From Fragilaria crotonensis (Eukaryota; Bacillariophyta; Fragilariophyceae; Fragilariales; Fragilariaceae), in contig JAKSYS010000240.1 of the NCBI GenBank assembly GCA_022925895.1, forward strand, positions 16,295 through 80,294: a DNA stretch of 64,000 nucleotides, read 5' to 3'. The position numbers were made by a program, and so were the translations under genes. This document shows, one piece after another, positions 40,871 through 51,253 of this stretch. Under the pieces are notes generated by a model. The model was not told where the DNA came from. It did not search any database and saw only the letters and a program-made list of their open reading frames with translations. Positions within the stretch are counted from its first letter, which is position 1. Every line of letters begins with the position of its first letter.

Positions 40871-42554
40871 GAAGTATGGCTTGATCCACCCAATGAAGTC
40901 AATGAAATCGGCTCTCACGAATTTATTTCGACTCCACGTCCCTTTCTTCTCGACAACTTTCGAAAGACATCAACGCCGCTTCAATGGAACCGATATATTC
41001 TTCTGGGTTACTTCTCTCATATTGATGGCGTCAAGTTTGACGAAGAATGGAACCAAGAACCTTGTAATTTGTTGCATCGCCACAAAATTGTTTGGTACAA
41101 TTTTATGTCGCACGTCGATCGAAATATCGATATTCCAATGTCACTCGAAGCTTGGGCAACTCAAGTCTCCCAACCATATCTGATGGAGCATCAGCCATCG
41201 TTTTTGCAGATAAATACAATTGATTCTTCTTGGAAAAGTGTCGATAAAGCTTGCTCAAACGGCGACGAGGCATCTGAGTGGACGACAGTGGGTCGAAACA
41301 AATCAAATAGTCCGGTCCGGAAGAAAGTCACCCTCAGCGAGCCTGCGCATCGCATTCGTCCTCCCGCATCTGAATCTCCAACGGCAACCCCAGCATATCC
41401 ATTATCTTCTCTGACTTCTTTGCGCCGTGCTGGCATTCTGAAACAGCCCCCAATCTCCCGCCAATCTTCGACAACTATCACAGTGCCAATCCTTTACCAT
41501 GATGACCATCGTAAACCGGCGTGGATTTCAAAAGATTCACCATTTGCTTCAGTGCCCGACAGTCTTCCACCTGCGACAACGCCACATGCGACAAAGCAAC
41601 CTGCGACAACGCCACATGTGACATCACCCCCTGTGACAACGCAACCTGCGACCGCTATGATACCTGAAATGCTCCTGCCTACAGACGCATCCATATATTC
41701 GGAAACATCCACTATGTATCCTGATTCCCGAACTTCGTCGACCCAGGTAAAAACAAACGATGGCACCCAACGTATCACCATTTGCTGGACACCAAACAAT
41801 CAGTTGTCTTATAAGGATCACCCTTCTGAATGGACACAAGCGGCTCTGTCTATGCTTCACGACCTATTTGGTAACAATATGGGCGCATTCTACCCATGGG
41901 GTAGTGTTTCTCTTTCCAACTGGAAATCACCGCATTCCATGACCGCAGAAGCCTTGATGGAATATCTATCTCCAAAAATCACTTACATACGGGCGACAAA
42001 GACATTCATTTTTGCACTCCGTTTTGGATTTTCAACTAAAACACCTGTTAAATGGCTGACTAAGCTGGATACAAAAGATGCAATGCGAAAGCATAAAGTT
42101 TGGGCCACGGTATCAAACTCGTGCAGTACTAGTGGCAACCTTGTCCATGCAGGATATATCTTAATGAAAGCCCCGAACCTTACTCACAGGATTAAGTATC
42201 TTAAGAGTCTTCGTGTCCAGTTGCCGGAAAATACCCCTTTTTTTGATATCATTCAGCTAAAGCGGACTCCTACAAATCAACTGATTCATCATCTTGCCGT
42301 GCAGTGTGGCGAGCACCATGTGGAGCCCTTGTCGAAAGCTCTTTCGAATCTTCTCAAAGGCAGCGGCAGTGCACTTTATCTTCCACGGCTTCTCCTGGGT
42401 AATCTTTCTACAACACAGATATCCAAGTATTTTCAGACACATGACGACTACATGAAATCGCTTCGCACAGTTACTTTGACTCCATGGATTGACAATTTGG
42501 ACAACGATCGCGAGGAGTTCGGTGCCAACGGCGATGTTATTACCCGAACATCAC

Positions 42555-42870
42555 TATATATATATATAAAACCTAATTATAGGGTTAACACCGTCCCAGT
42601 CCTTTTGTCAAAAACTAAGTGTGTACTCCGGTACGGCAGCTCCCTACGGAACCGCGGCACCTATGTATTTTTCATTCGTGTCTGCTCAACTTGTCGAAAG
42701 AAACCTTGTCCTCTTTGGTTGTCATCCCTTGTGTCGAAAAAAATCTGTCATCCTCATCTGTTTATATCCATCTAAGTCGAATCGTGCTCGCGCCTTTCGC
42801 ATGTAATGCAACCAACGTCGTCTCACCGACGAGCTCGCATTCACGATGTCGCCAAGTGGCCTTTCGCAGA
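42555..42870 (-). mobile_element. 316-bp SINE-like element with a LINE2-type tail
   Basis: The insert is flanked by a perfect 16-bp duplication, ATTACCCGAACATCAC (42539-42554 and 42871-42886). Read on the minus strand it begins TCTGCGAAAGGCCACTTGG and ends with blocks GACGGTG, TAACC, TATAATT and GGTTTTATA followed by TA repeats. The same blocks in the same spacing end LINE2 at 50182-50213, with three mismatches over about 30 bases. This is the arrangement of a SINE mobilised by a LINE partner. Pol III A and B boxes are not convincing. It is too short to encode a protein. Confidence 0.85.
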
Positions 42871-44213
42871 ATTACCCGAACATCACGAGAGTGGGCGCTG
42901 TCTATCAAACTTCAAAGTACTGGTCACAATGCCAGATGTGATGTTATAAATGGCGGCTACGATCAAGTTGCAACATTATTGGTCCCTCGCCAACACTATC
43001 AGGAGGTTCTACTCGAAGTGGAAAATTATAAGCAAAGACTCAATCCTGTTGATCGACGGGAGGCACGATTCCGAAAAAATATCTTTGGTTTTCCTGGCAT
43101 CATTCATATCGATCCCTCGGTGCAAGAGGCGTTGGACATGCTGGAGAAAATGTCTTCCGAAAAAATCTGGTCTTCGGCACCTCCCTCAGTTCGCAGGGCT
43201 GGCGGCGTGGCTTCTACCAATCGACAACCAGTTCCACCAGCGGCACATTCGGTCACTTCCCATCTTTCGTCGCAGTCTTCTGATAGCGACTCTGACCCTC
43301 AATCTCCACCTCCTCCTGCTACGAAGGGACGGGCATCACGTCGAACGGTAAAACGAGGGGGGAAAAACCCACAGGAGGATGCATCCATGACGCAATCTCT
43401 GGACTCGAAAACCGGGATCTCACAACCCGATCTGGTGTACTTGGAGTTGGAACGCAAACTTAACCGTGTTCAAGCGCAACGGGATCAGGATCTTCAGTCA
43501 ACCACATCGCAACTTCTCGATATTGACAAGAAACTCAAACAACTTGACCCTCGTCTGGACAGTCTGGAGGCAAAAGCGGTCCAATCGATGCAATATCATG
43601 TGGATACAAACAACGCCCTCACCGCCATCCAATCCCAAATGTCTCAAATGATGGCAATGATGCAAGACGCTATTGCGAGTAAGAACCACGGACGAACTCG
43701 ACCGCATGCCAACACACAAACGCGCGTTGAAGCCCTATCAAGTGCATCCACGGGAATAGCAACCGTCCAATCACGGGCCTTGAGCCATACTTCAATGCAT
43801 CCAGAGCTAGCGACGGCCTCGATTCCTTCTCCATTCCAAGACATTGACCACAACGGGCGCCGCTCAGTGGCCCTGACTTCATCATTCTCTGGAGGATCTC
43901 AGCATGCTCAGTCTCCCCCGAAAAAGCATTTAAAGCGATCTATGCCTGACGCAATGGACCATGTGACAGTGGATGACTCGTCATCGTCCACATTCGGATC
44001 TACTCCTCCCCTTTTTCCGTTCCCGGAACCTTCGTCTCCACCACCAATCCAACTGCTAACGCAGTCGGTATCTCTGCCCTCAGAAAACTCCGAAATGGAA
44101 GATGCTGAAATTACACCTACCCTAGCCATGCCTGATCTGGAAGATCAATACAAGCTGACCGACAAGACCGAGTCCAGCGCCCCACCATCTCCAGACAGGG
44201 GCGACCAAGGTTG

Positions 44214-47200
44214 ATGGAGTGTACTGGGTCGATATCACCGTCCACTGCCAAAGCGATCGTCATGGATGACCGTTGCTCAGGAAATGACACAACTGCGGTC
44301 CTACCGAAGCAGGTACACGACGGCGTCACAGATGATCCTTGTGTTTCTGAAGACAAAAATATATCAACGCATGCTTTGCTCCACAGGGAGAAGTTATGGA
44401 GTTCCCTTCCGGATTCTTCGGCTCCCCAGACCTATCGTACTCGTCCCTTATCAAGGGATGTTCCGGGCATTCCGATCTCGTGTATTCTAAATGTACCCTC
44501 GGTTCGACCTAAAAGACAGACTCGTCTTCGTCCTGTTGACGAGTTCCCGGACATTCCATATGGTGATCCAATCATTCAAAAACGACCGGAAAGCACTCGA
44601 CTTTTCTTCCAAAATGTGAAGGGCCTGACCCATACAGCGTCTGGCGATGATTATGGATACTATATGGCCTGTATGTCCGCATATCAAGTTGATATTTTTG
44701 GCCTTGCAGAAACCAATACGTGCTGGAACCATACCCACCTCAGGACAGCATTTCAACACCTGTCACGGAAACACTTTCGACAGAACCGAATTTCGTTTGG
44801 CTCTCCCTCGGCATCAGTGGATCGGTGTAATGAACGAGAATCTTTTCAAGCAGGCGGCAGTCTCACGATGGCTACGGGCAGTTCAGTATCCTTCTCGCAT
44901 GGTAATGTTCTAGTGGATCCTTCGGGTTTGGGGCGATGGAGTGGCATGACCTTTCTGGGCAAAGAGTCCACTCAACTCAGTGTCATTACCGCTTACAGAA
45001 CATGTAGCGGATCCATCAAGTCAGCTCCTCTGGGAAGTACCTTCGCAAGGGAGTATGAGCATCACCTATCAAATGGCATCAAAATGCCTCACCCTCGTCG
45101 TCTCTTCTTTACTGACTTGGAAATCTTTCTGAATACTCTCCGCGGTGGAAATGAGTCCCATTCTGTTATTGTTATGCTTGATGCTAACGCTGAACTAAGC
45201 CAGGATACATCTTTTCTCGATTTCGTACACAAACAGGAACTATTTGATCTCCACTCCAGAGACCCAGCGCCCTCCACATATATCGGTGCAAAGAATCGTC
45301 GGATCGACTATATTCTTGGTACTGAAAGGATCGTCAGTGGAAATCTCCGCTCGGGAACCTTATCATACACCGAAGGTCCCCATTCCGATCATCGAGGTCT
45401 GTATGTTGATATTGACCTTCCTTGTATTTTTGATCCCAACTACACTCCGCCGACCTATCAAACCATGGACAAACGCTCCCTGCTAGCTGGAAATCCCGAG
45501 CACGTTGAGCAATACATTACCACCATGACAACATACTACACCACACATCGTATGTTTGACCGAATGAAGGAGTTATATGAAAACCATGAAGAACTATCCC
45601 TCGATGAGGTAAGACGGAAACTTGAAAAATGGGATTCAGACCAAGGACAAGCCATGATGTCAGCAGAGAAATCCCTCCAGACCATCTCTGGAAAAGCATA
45701 CGCGTGGTCACCAAAACTGCGAAATAGCGCAATCCTTCGTCAGTACTGGAGACTCCGACTTCGAGAACTGGATTTTGAGGAAAACTGGGCTAGGACATAT
45801 GATCGTTGGACCAGTCAAATCCAGGCGCATGATGCTACTTTTGTCCTCCCGTCCCGAACTTGTGCTCTGTCAAGGGAGGAAATAAGTAAACACTTTACTG
45901 CTGCATCGAAGGCCTTTCGGAAATGCCAACGGCAATCGACGGATCTCAGAAACCAATCCTATCATGACCTCATGCTCTCATACGAAGACGACGACAACCC
46001 GGAGACACGGGTATCTTCAAAAAGGAAGCTGAAGATCATCAAGCGCACCATTCTCTCGGAACATCAGCGGCGCCTTCATAAATCACTCGGAAATATTGTG
46101 AAACCTTCCACTCACACTCCTCTGGACAAAATACTCATTCCCCGATACAAGGATGACAATCGACCGACTGAGCCACAGAATGTGTACAACATGATCCACC
46201 ATCCGACAGCACGTGAGATGGTGTGGGACACTATCATTGATCGCACGGCTATGGAAAGCCACCTTCTCTCATATAATCGCGACTCCTTTCGCGCGGCTGC
46301 GGCATCTCCATGCGGGAATGGGGTTATTTTTGACGCTCTCAAGTTTTCGAGCCTCTCTCCAGAAGCAAGAGACTTACTACAAGGAGTTGTTCCTCCGGAA
46401 TGGTATGGCGATGACTTAGCGCTCAAGGAGTTTCTGGCCTCGTTCTGTATTCCTCAAACGGTCATCGAAAAAGGCCCGATATCAACCGAAATCACGACGG
46501 ACGACGTTAGCAAAGGTTTCAAGTCCTGGGCGGAAAGTACGTCAACATCGCCGTCAAAAAGACATCTTGGACACTATAAGGCCCTGATTCAGGATCCAAA
46601 GCTTCTGGAATGTCTAACTTGGTTTCTCCAGATTGTCACATCCCGGGGCATTGCCATCTCTCGGTGGTGTAATGCCACAAATGTTCTGATCGAAAAAGAT
46701 ACGGGACGTCCCAACATTCATAGGCTCAGAATCATCCACCTCTTTGAAGCGGACTTCAATTTCTTTTTGAAACTCCAGTGGGGACATCGTCTTATCAGAT
46801 ACGCAGATGAACTCAACCTCCTCAACGACGGTCAATATGGATCTCGTCCTGGTCGTATGGCTATTGAGCCGGTTATGCTACTGCAGCTTACAACAGATCT
46901 GTGCACGGTGCTTAAGCATAATTTGGCCAGATTCGACAATGATGCTAGCGCATGTTATGACCGCATTATTGTCGCGCTGGCCATGCTGGCGGCAAGACGA
47001 TGCGGGATGCCAGAACATTCGATTCAAACTCATGCAGACGTTCTTCGCCTCATGAAGTATACAGTAAAAACGGTTCATGGCGTCTCCGATCAGAATTACT
47101 GTGGCACTGTTTTTGAGCCCCTTTTCGGTACTGGCCAAGGCAGTGGCGCCTCGCCTGCGGCATGGCTCTCTCTTGTCGTGATTATGCTGAATACATTTGA

Positions 47201-50105
47201 AAGACTGATTCCGGAGCGTATGCATTTCGTTTCACCAGACGGAACAATTACAAATTCACGAGTGATCGATGCCTTTGTGGATGAGGATACGGCCATTGGA
47301 TTTACGGACGGGACCGGATCTTTGGATTTTGAAAGTCTTATTCTCCGGCTCCAAGAAATTTCTCAGACTTGGGAGCACCTCCTCCATCTGTCCGGCGGTG
47401 CACTCAATCTAAAAAAGTGCTCTTGGTATGTTCTTTGTTGGGACTGGAAAGGAGGCCGACCGATCATTCGTGCACGAACGGATTCCGATCCCGATATCAC
47501 TCTTTGTCAAGGTGCCTCGACGGAGAGCACACCCATCCGGAGAATGAATCTTGAGGAAGCGCCACGCATACTTGGGGTCTTCATTTCTCCCACCGGAAAT
47601 TTTGCTGACCATATACAAGTTCTCAAGACTCGTGCCGATACGTTTGCAGTTCGCCTCAAATCCCCACGCATTACAGTGACCGATGCTATTCTGTTCCATC
47701 AGACCATCTATATCCCAACAATGCGATACTCCCTAGCCGCAATCGCTGCAAATGAAGAGTCCCTGCAACCAATCCAAACAAAAATCATGGCTTCACTCCT
47801 TCAAAAGATGAATGTAAACTGTCATCTACCAACGGCTATTCGACATGGTCCCAAACTATTTGGAGGGCTCGAACTGTACGACGTTCGAACGGAAGTCGGA
47901 ATTGAGACCATAAAATTCATGCGTGACTCAGTGTTCTCTGACTCACCTGCGGGGCGGTTGATCATCACAAACCTTCAATACTCCCAACGTGAAGCGGGTA
48001 TTCCAGATCCCATACTGGAGAAACCTCATCTCCACATCTCCTATCTCACACCCACCTGGGTAACTTCGGTTCGACAGTACTTGTCACAACATCAATTGAC
48101 AATTACGGTCAACAATGATGGCAGTCAGCCACTTCGAAAGGGCGATCAACACATCATGCAACAGGCACATCTGCAACGATACACGCCCCTTCAGCAACGC
48201 GACCTCAATCTGGTACGCATATACCTCCAGGTATATTCACTATCTGACATGGTTGATGCGCACACTCCTTCACGTATACACCTGTCCTACCTTGATGGAG
48301 TTCGACCACCCGAGTGGAAAGAAAATCTTTTGTGGCCACGCCAGCTTCTTCCAAGCCCATCACAACGCAGGTTGTGGAATCGTTTTCTGAAATCTTCCTA
48401 TCTTCGCTATGTTCCCTTTTGGATTCGAGCGCCGCCCATAACACCCGATACACCAGCACCTGCGATCACAGCCGCGTCACCTACGTCCATCTCTCTCAAA
48501 GAAGAAATCAAGCAACTTCCTCGTACCGAACAAAGGATGGTTGAGTCCCTTGAACTTCCTCTACACCAAACACTTGGCGTAGACTTCTTTACGTCAAAGA
48601 AGATGGTAACCATTGCATCCGATGGTGGCCTCCACGGTACCAAGGGCACTTTTGGGTGGGTTGTTGCCAGGAAATCAATGGTTGCACTCCAATGCTCAGG
48701 TCCCGTGGATGGCCCAAGGGACACGGCGTCATCGACCCGCAGCGAGCTGTGGGGCTACGCATCCGCGCTTCTTAGTCTGGTTCTTGTCTCTCGGGAGTGG
48801 AAGTGCAAATACAGGTGTCGCTTTCGTTGGCTTGTTGACAGTCGTGCCGCAATTTCGAGAGTTCGAAAATACTTACAGTGGGGACATCTTAAACGAGGAC
48901 GGCAGCCTCCCGATGTCGATATCCTTTCCATTATTTGGAAGTACTATAAAGAACTGGGAAAAAAGATCCGTATCTCTTGGATCAAAGCCCATCAAGATGA
49001 CCAAGTGACAGGGGACAAACTATCTTCGTCGGCAAAGCTCAACATCATGGCGGATAACTTGGCGACTCAACATCGTCGCAAGGGTCGACACCAATCTCGG
49101 GAGCAGGTGGATCATCAACAAGGACAACGTATTTCCATCAGTATCAATGGGCGCCGCCTAACTAGCCAGTACGACTCCAGTATACGCTTCCATGTCAATG
49201 GGTATCATCTTCGTCAGTATTTGCAAAACAAACGAAAATGGGATGATTCCACGTGGGACTCGGTGGACTTTCAGCTTTTTGAACTTCATTTTCGCCGACT
49301 TCGACCGCATCGGCAGATTTACCACATGAAATACATCCACGATCAATTACCGTTGGGTGTCCGGCGGCTTCAACAAGCGGCCATCAAAGATCCAGTTCTG
49401 TCCCTATGCCCGTGTTGCAATGTCACACAGGAAGACCACCGTCACCTGATGTGCTGCCCAGCAAACCAAGGACGTCTTTCGGGGTGGCTCCAATTCCGTA
49501 AGGAAGTATTGACAAAAAGCGATCCTCACCCGATGTGGTACTGTCTTGTAGAAGGAATCGAACACTGGACCGCGTCACCTGATTCGGTATTTCAACCGGT
49601 CTTAACTTCATATGCACCGCACCTCCGTGATCCGATCGCAAGAGCAGTTGCCTCTCAAAACAAGATTGGTTGGGACAATGTTCTTCGAGGTTTTTTGAGT
49701 AGGGAGTGGCGGGAACTTGCATCTCTCGACATCGACAATGCAAACCACTTCTCTGCGGACAAATCCAACACACGCCTTCTTCGTAAAGCCATGACCAGTT
49801 TCTACGATTACGCCCGAGCAACGTGGATGCATCGGAATGAACTCTTACACACCAAAGAATCTACTGCACTTGCAGTCAACATTCGATCTGCGACTGCTGC
49901 GGAGATCAAACACTATCACTCGCGACCACATTTGCTTCGGTTTGATGACCGCCACCTTTGTGAGCGACCGCTAAGTAAGCTGCTCGATGGAAACGCAACA
50001 ACACACCGGCGGTGGCTACGGATGGTTAAAAAATCTATTGGTATATCTCGCCAAGAGGGATCTACACAGACAACGATGACTTCATTTTTTGCACGGCGAA
50101 AATAA
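44214..50105 (+). CDS. LINE2 ORF2: endonuclease, reverse transcriptase, RNase H
   Basis: This is an intact protein of about 1963 residues. An APE-like endonuclease lies at about 125-400 (QNVKGL, LAETN, MLDANAE, RRIDYIL, SDHRGLYVDID). Reverse transcriptase lies at about 830-1060 (IIHLFEADFNFFL, FDNDASACYDRI, GTGQGSGASP, and AFVDEDTAIGF at the polymerase active site, where FVDE replaces the usual FVDD). RNase H lies at about 1468-1640 (SDGGLHG, SELWG, VDSRAA, LNIMADNLA). A zinc-binding motif CPCCNVTQEDHRHLMCC lies near 1731. The C-terminus QTTMTSFFARRK fits the PCNA-binding consensus. The ATG at 44214 overlaps the ORF1 stop as TGATG, suggesting reinitiation. Roles: target nicking and reverse transcription in the nucleus. 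Confidence 0.92.
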   Translation: MECTGSISPSTAKAIVMDDRCSGNDTTAVLPKQVHDGVTDDPCVSEDKNISTHALLHREKLWSSLPDSSAPQTYRTRPLSRDVPGIPISCILNVPSVRPKRQTRLRPVDEFPDIPYGDPIIQKRPESTRLFFQNVKGLTHTASGDDYGYYMACMSAYQVDIFGLAETNTCWNHTHLRTAFQHLSRKHFRQNRISFGSPSASVDRCNERESFQAGGSLTMATGSSVSFSHGNVLVDPSGLGRWSGMTFLGKESTQLSVITAYRTCSGSIKSAPLGSTFAREYEHHLSNGIKMPHPRRLFFTDLEIFLNTLRGGNESHSVIVMLDANAELSQDTSFLDFVHKQELFDLHSRDPAPSTYIGAKNRRIDYILGTERIVSGNLRSGTLSYTEGPHSDHRGLYVDIDLPCIFDPNYTPPTYQTMDKRSLLAGNPEHVEQYITTMTTYYTTHRMFDRMKELYENHEELSLDEVRRKLEKWDSDQGQAMMSAEKSLQTISGKAYAWSPKLRNSAILRQYWRLRLRELDFEENWARTYDRWTSQIQAHDATFVLPSRTCALSREEISKHFTAASKAFRKCQRQSTDLRNQSYHDLMLSYEDDDNPETRVSSKRKLKIIKRTILSEHQRRLHKSLGNIVKPSTHTPLDKILIPRYKDDNRPTEPQNVYNMIHHPTAREMVWDTIIDRTAMESHLLSYNRDSFRAAAASPCGNGVIFDALKFSSLSPEARDLLQGVVPPEWYGDDLALKEFLASFCIPQTVIEKGPISTEITTDDVSKGFKSWAESTSTSPSKRHLGHYKALIQDPKLLECLTWFLQIVTSRGIAISRWCNATNVLIEKDTGRPNIHRLRIIHLFEADFNFFLKLQWGHRLIRYADELNLLNDGQYGSRPGRMAIEPVMLLQLTTDLCTVLKHNLARFDNDASACYDRIIVALAMLAARRCGMPEHSIQTHADVLRLMKYTVKTVHGVSDQNYCGTVFEPLFGTGQGSGASPAAWLSLVVIMLNTFERLIPERMHFVSPDGTITNSRVIDAFVDEDTAIGFTDGTGSLDFESLILRLQEISQTWEHLLHLSGGALNLKKCSWYVLCWDWKGGRPIIRARTDSDPDITLCQGASTESTPIRRMNLEEAPRILGVFISPTGNFADHIQVLKTRADTFAVRLKSPRITVTDAILFHQTIYIPTMRYSLAAIAANEESLQPIQTKIMASLLQKMNVNCHLPTAIRHGPKLFGGLELYDVRTEVGIETIKFMRDSVFSDSPAGRLIITNLQYSQREAGIPDPILEKPHLHISYLTPTWVTSVRQYLSQHQLTITVNNDGSQPLRKGDQHIMQQAHLQRYTPLQQRDLNLVRIYLQVYSLSDMVDAHTPSRIHLSYLDGVRPPEWKENLLWPRQLLPSPSQRRLWNRFLKSSYLRYVPFWIRAPPITPDTPAPAITAASPTSISLKEEIKQLPRTEQRMVESLELPLHQTLGVDFFTSKKMVTIASDGGLHGTKGTFGWVVARKSMVALQCSGPVDGPRDTASSTRSELWGYASALLSLVLVSREWKCKYRCRFRWLVDSRAAISRVRKYLQWGHLKRGRQPPDVDILSIIWKYYKELGKKIRISWIKAHQDDQVTGDKLSSSAKLNIMADNLATQHRRKGRHQSREQVDHQQGQRISISINGRRLTSQYDSSIRFHVNGYHLRQYLQNKRKWDDSTWDSVDFQLFELHFRRLRPHRQIYHMKYIHDQLPLGVRRLQQAAIKDPVLSLCPCCNVTQEDHRHLMCCPANQGRLSGWLQFRKEVLTKSDPHPMWYCLVEGIEHWTASPDSVFQPVLTSYAPHLRDPIARAVASQNKIGWDNVLRGFLSREWRELASLDIDNANHFSADKSNTRLLRKAMTSFYDYARATWMHRNELLHTKESTALAVNIRSATAAEIKHYHSRPHLLRFDDRHLCERPLSKLLDGNATTHRRWLRMVKKSIGISRQEGSTQTTMTSFFARRK

Positions 50106-50213
50106 TTGGGGAGTTCTCTACTAAATAAGATCTCGCGGATTAACCGCCGGATCGGGGTACGCACTATGTTCTACCGGGCATGGACGGTGATAACCTTATA
50201 ATTTGGTTTTATA

Positions 50214-50330
50214 TACAAAATCCATTGACGTCATGGAGTGAAATGCGATCCGGCATCCTCGCACCTCCGAAGTGAACTCTGTTCAGCTGATTTGAACCAG
50301 CACCAAATTTATACGCTGCTTGAGTGTACT
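50214..50330 (+). mobile_element. Terminal fragment of the TA transposon family, right of LINE2
   Basis: After the duplicated TACAAAATCCATTGAC, the sequence GACGTCATGG, CCTCGCACCTCCGAA and GAACCAGCACCAAA follows the order seen in the inverted complement of 63840-63920 of transposon copy 2. The similarity fades by about 50330. It is the continuation of 39805-39870 and forms one truncated transposon end disrupted by LINE2. Confidence 0.55.
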
Positions 50331-50381
50331 GTGCAGTGTATGTATGTATACAGTGACTCTCTATTGGTAGACTACTTACTG

Positions 50382-50515
50382 TCTACACTCTACACTCTAC
50401 ACTCTACACTCTACACTCTACACTCTACACTCTACACTCTACACTCTACACTCTACACTCTACACTCTACACTCTACACTCTACACTCTACACTCTACAC
50501 TCTACACTCTACACT
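50382..50515 (+). repeat. 7-bp minisatellite (CTACACT)n
   Basis: About 19 tandem copies of CTACACT without visible interruption. The unit length is that of plant-type telomere repeats, but the sequence differs, and the site is internal. Confidence 0.95.
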
Positions 50516-50587
50516 GCATGTACTACATCTCAGGCATATGCTGTTTCTCATCGAGGATATCTTCACAGTGCCTGGTAGTATAAATAT

Positions 50588-51253
50588 ATCCTACTATATT
50601 ATAAATTAATTGTGTGCGTGTGTGAGTGCGTGCGTCCGTCTGTTACGGAGTATGACCACTCTGGGGTACTGGATCAAATGAATACTGTCTCATACTCGGA
50701 GCATAAATGTCATACATGCATACTGGAGTACTCCGTACGCGATGTCGGTAAGATTTGCATATACGTACATGCGTCAGTGCGTGCGTCTGTTACGGAGTAG
50801 GACCACTCTGGGGTACTGCACTACTTGCGTATAGTACTGAACTGTACAAACAGTACACACAACCGTGCACAACCCATACCGTACACGTATTCCAAAAGTC
50901 CGACCAATTGGGAGGTACCCATCCTACTATATTATAAATTAATTGTGTGCGTGTGTGAGTGCGTGCGTCCGTCTGTTACGGAGTATGACCACTCTGGGGT
51001 ACTGGATCAAATGAATACTGTCTCATACTCGGAGCATAAATGTCATACATGCATACTGGAGTACTCCGTACGCGATGTCGGTAAGATTTGCATATACGTA
51101 CATGCGTCAGTGCGTGCGTCTGTTACGGAGTAGGACCACTCTGGGGTACTGCACTACTTGCGTATAGTACTGAACTGTACAAACAGTACACACAACCGTG
51201 CACAACCCATACCGTACACGCCGTATTCCAGAAGTCCGACCAATTGGGAGGTA
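50588..51253 (+). repeat. Tandem duplication of a ~333-bp unit
   Basis: Two near-identical copies, 50588-50920 and 50921-51253, start TCCTACTATATTATAAATTA. By eye they differ only by a few bases near their ends (ACACGTATTCCAAAAG against ACACGCCGTATTCCAGAAG). Each unit contains an internal ~45-bp repeat (GCGTGCGTC.GTCTGTTACGG followed by ACCACTCTGGGGTACTG). The unit is GTAC-rich and non-coding; the identical open frames in both copies are a by-product of the duplication. Confidence 0.9.

Larger units (their letters stand above)
39964..44214 (+). pseudogene. LINE2 ORF1, interrupted by two nested insertions
   Basis: The start at 39964 (MTEAAGLPSASIPLG) continues to EVWLD at 40062. There an 808-bp insert with a 15-bp duplication intervenes; coding resumes in the same frame at 40871. 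The frame then runs through WNRYILLGYFSHIDG, WYNFMSHVDRNIDIP, a Ser/Thr/Pro-rich linker, DGTQRITICWTP and GSGSALYLPRLLLG to ITRTS at 42554. There a 316-bp insert with a 16-bp duplication lies. After 42871 it continues with REARFRKNIFGFPGIIHIDP, a Ser-rich segment and a coiled-coil-prone stretch (LERKLNRVQAQRDQDLQ), and stops at 44214. Apart from the insertions I see no frameshift. Like LINE1 ORF1 it lacks a zinc knuckle. Confidence 0.85.
39871..50213 (+). mobile_element. Non-LTR retrotransposon LINE2 with intact ORF2
   Basis: The 10.34-kb element is bounded by a perfect 16-bp duplication. It begins ACAATTTTTTATAAAC, shares its 5' UTR layout (CCGTCCGTCGTCCG, then ATG in an ACCACCATGAC context) with LINE1, and ends GGTTTTATA. 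ORF1 is interrupted by two nested insertions; ORF2 is open over its full length. Without the inserts and their duplicated targets the element is about 9.2 kb. This copy cannot make ORF1 protein but could supply ORF2 activity to other elements. Confidence 0.93.

Noticed and set aside
50382-50515. Telomeric repeat array
   Set aside because: The 7-bp unit CTACACT is not a known telomere sequence, and unrelated genes flank it on both sides.
50612-51133. Two identical small plus-strand frames as paralogous genes
   Set aside because: They are identical because the 333-bp unit is duplicated; composition and lack of motifs indicate non-coding DNA.
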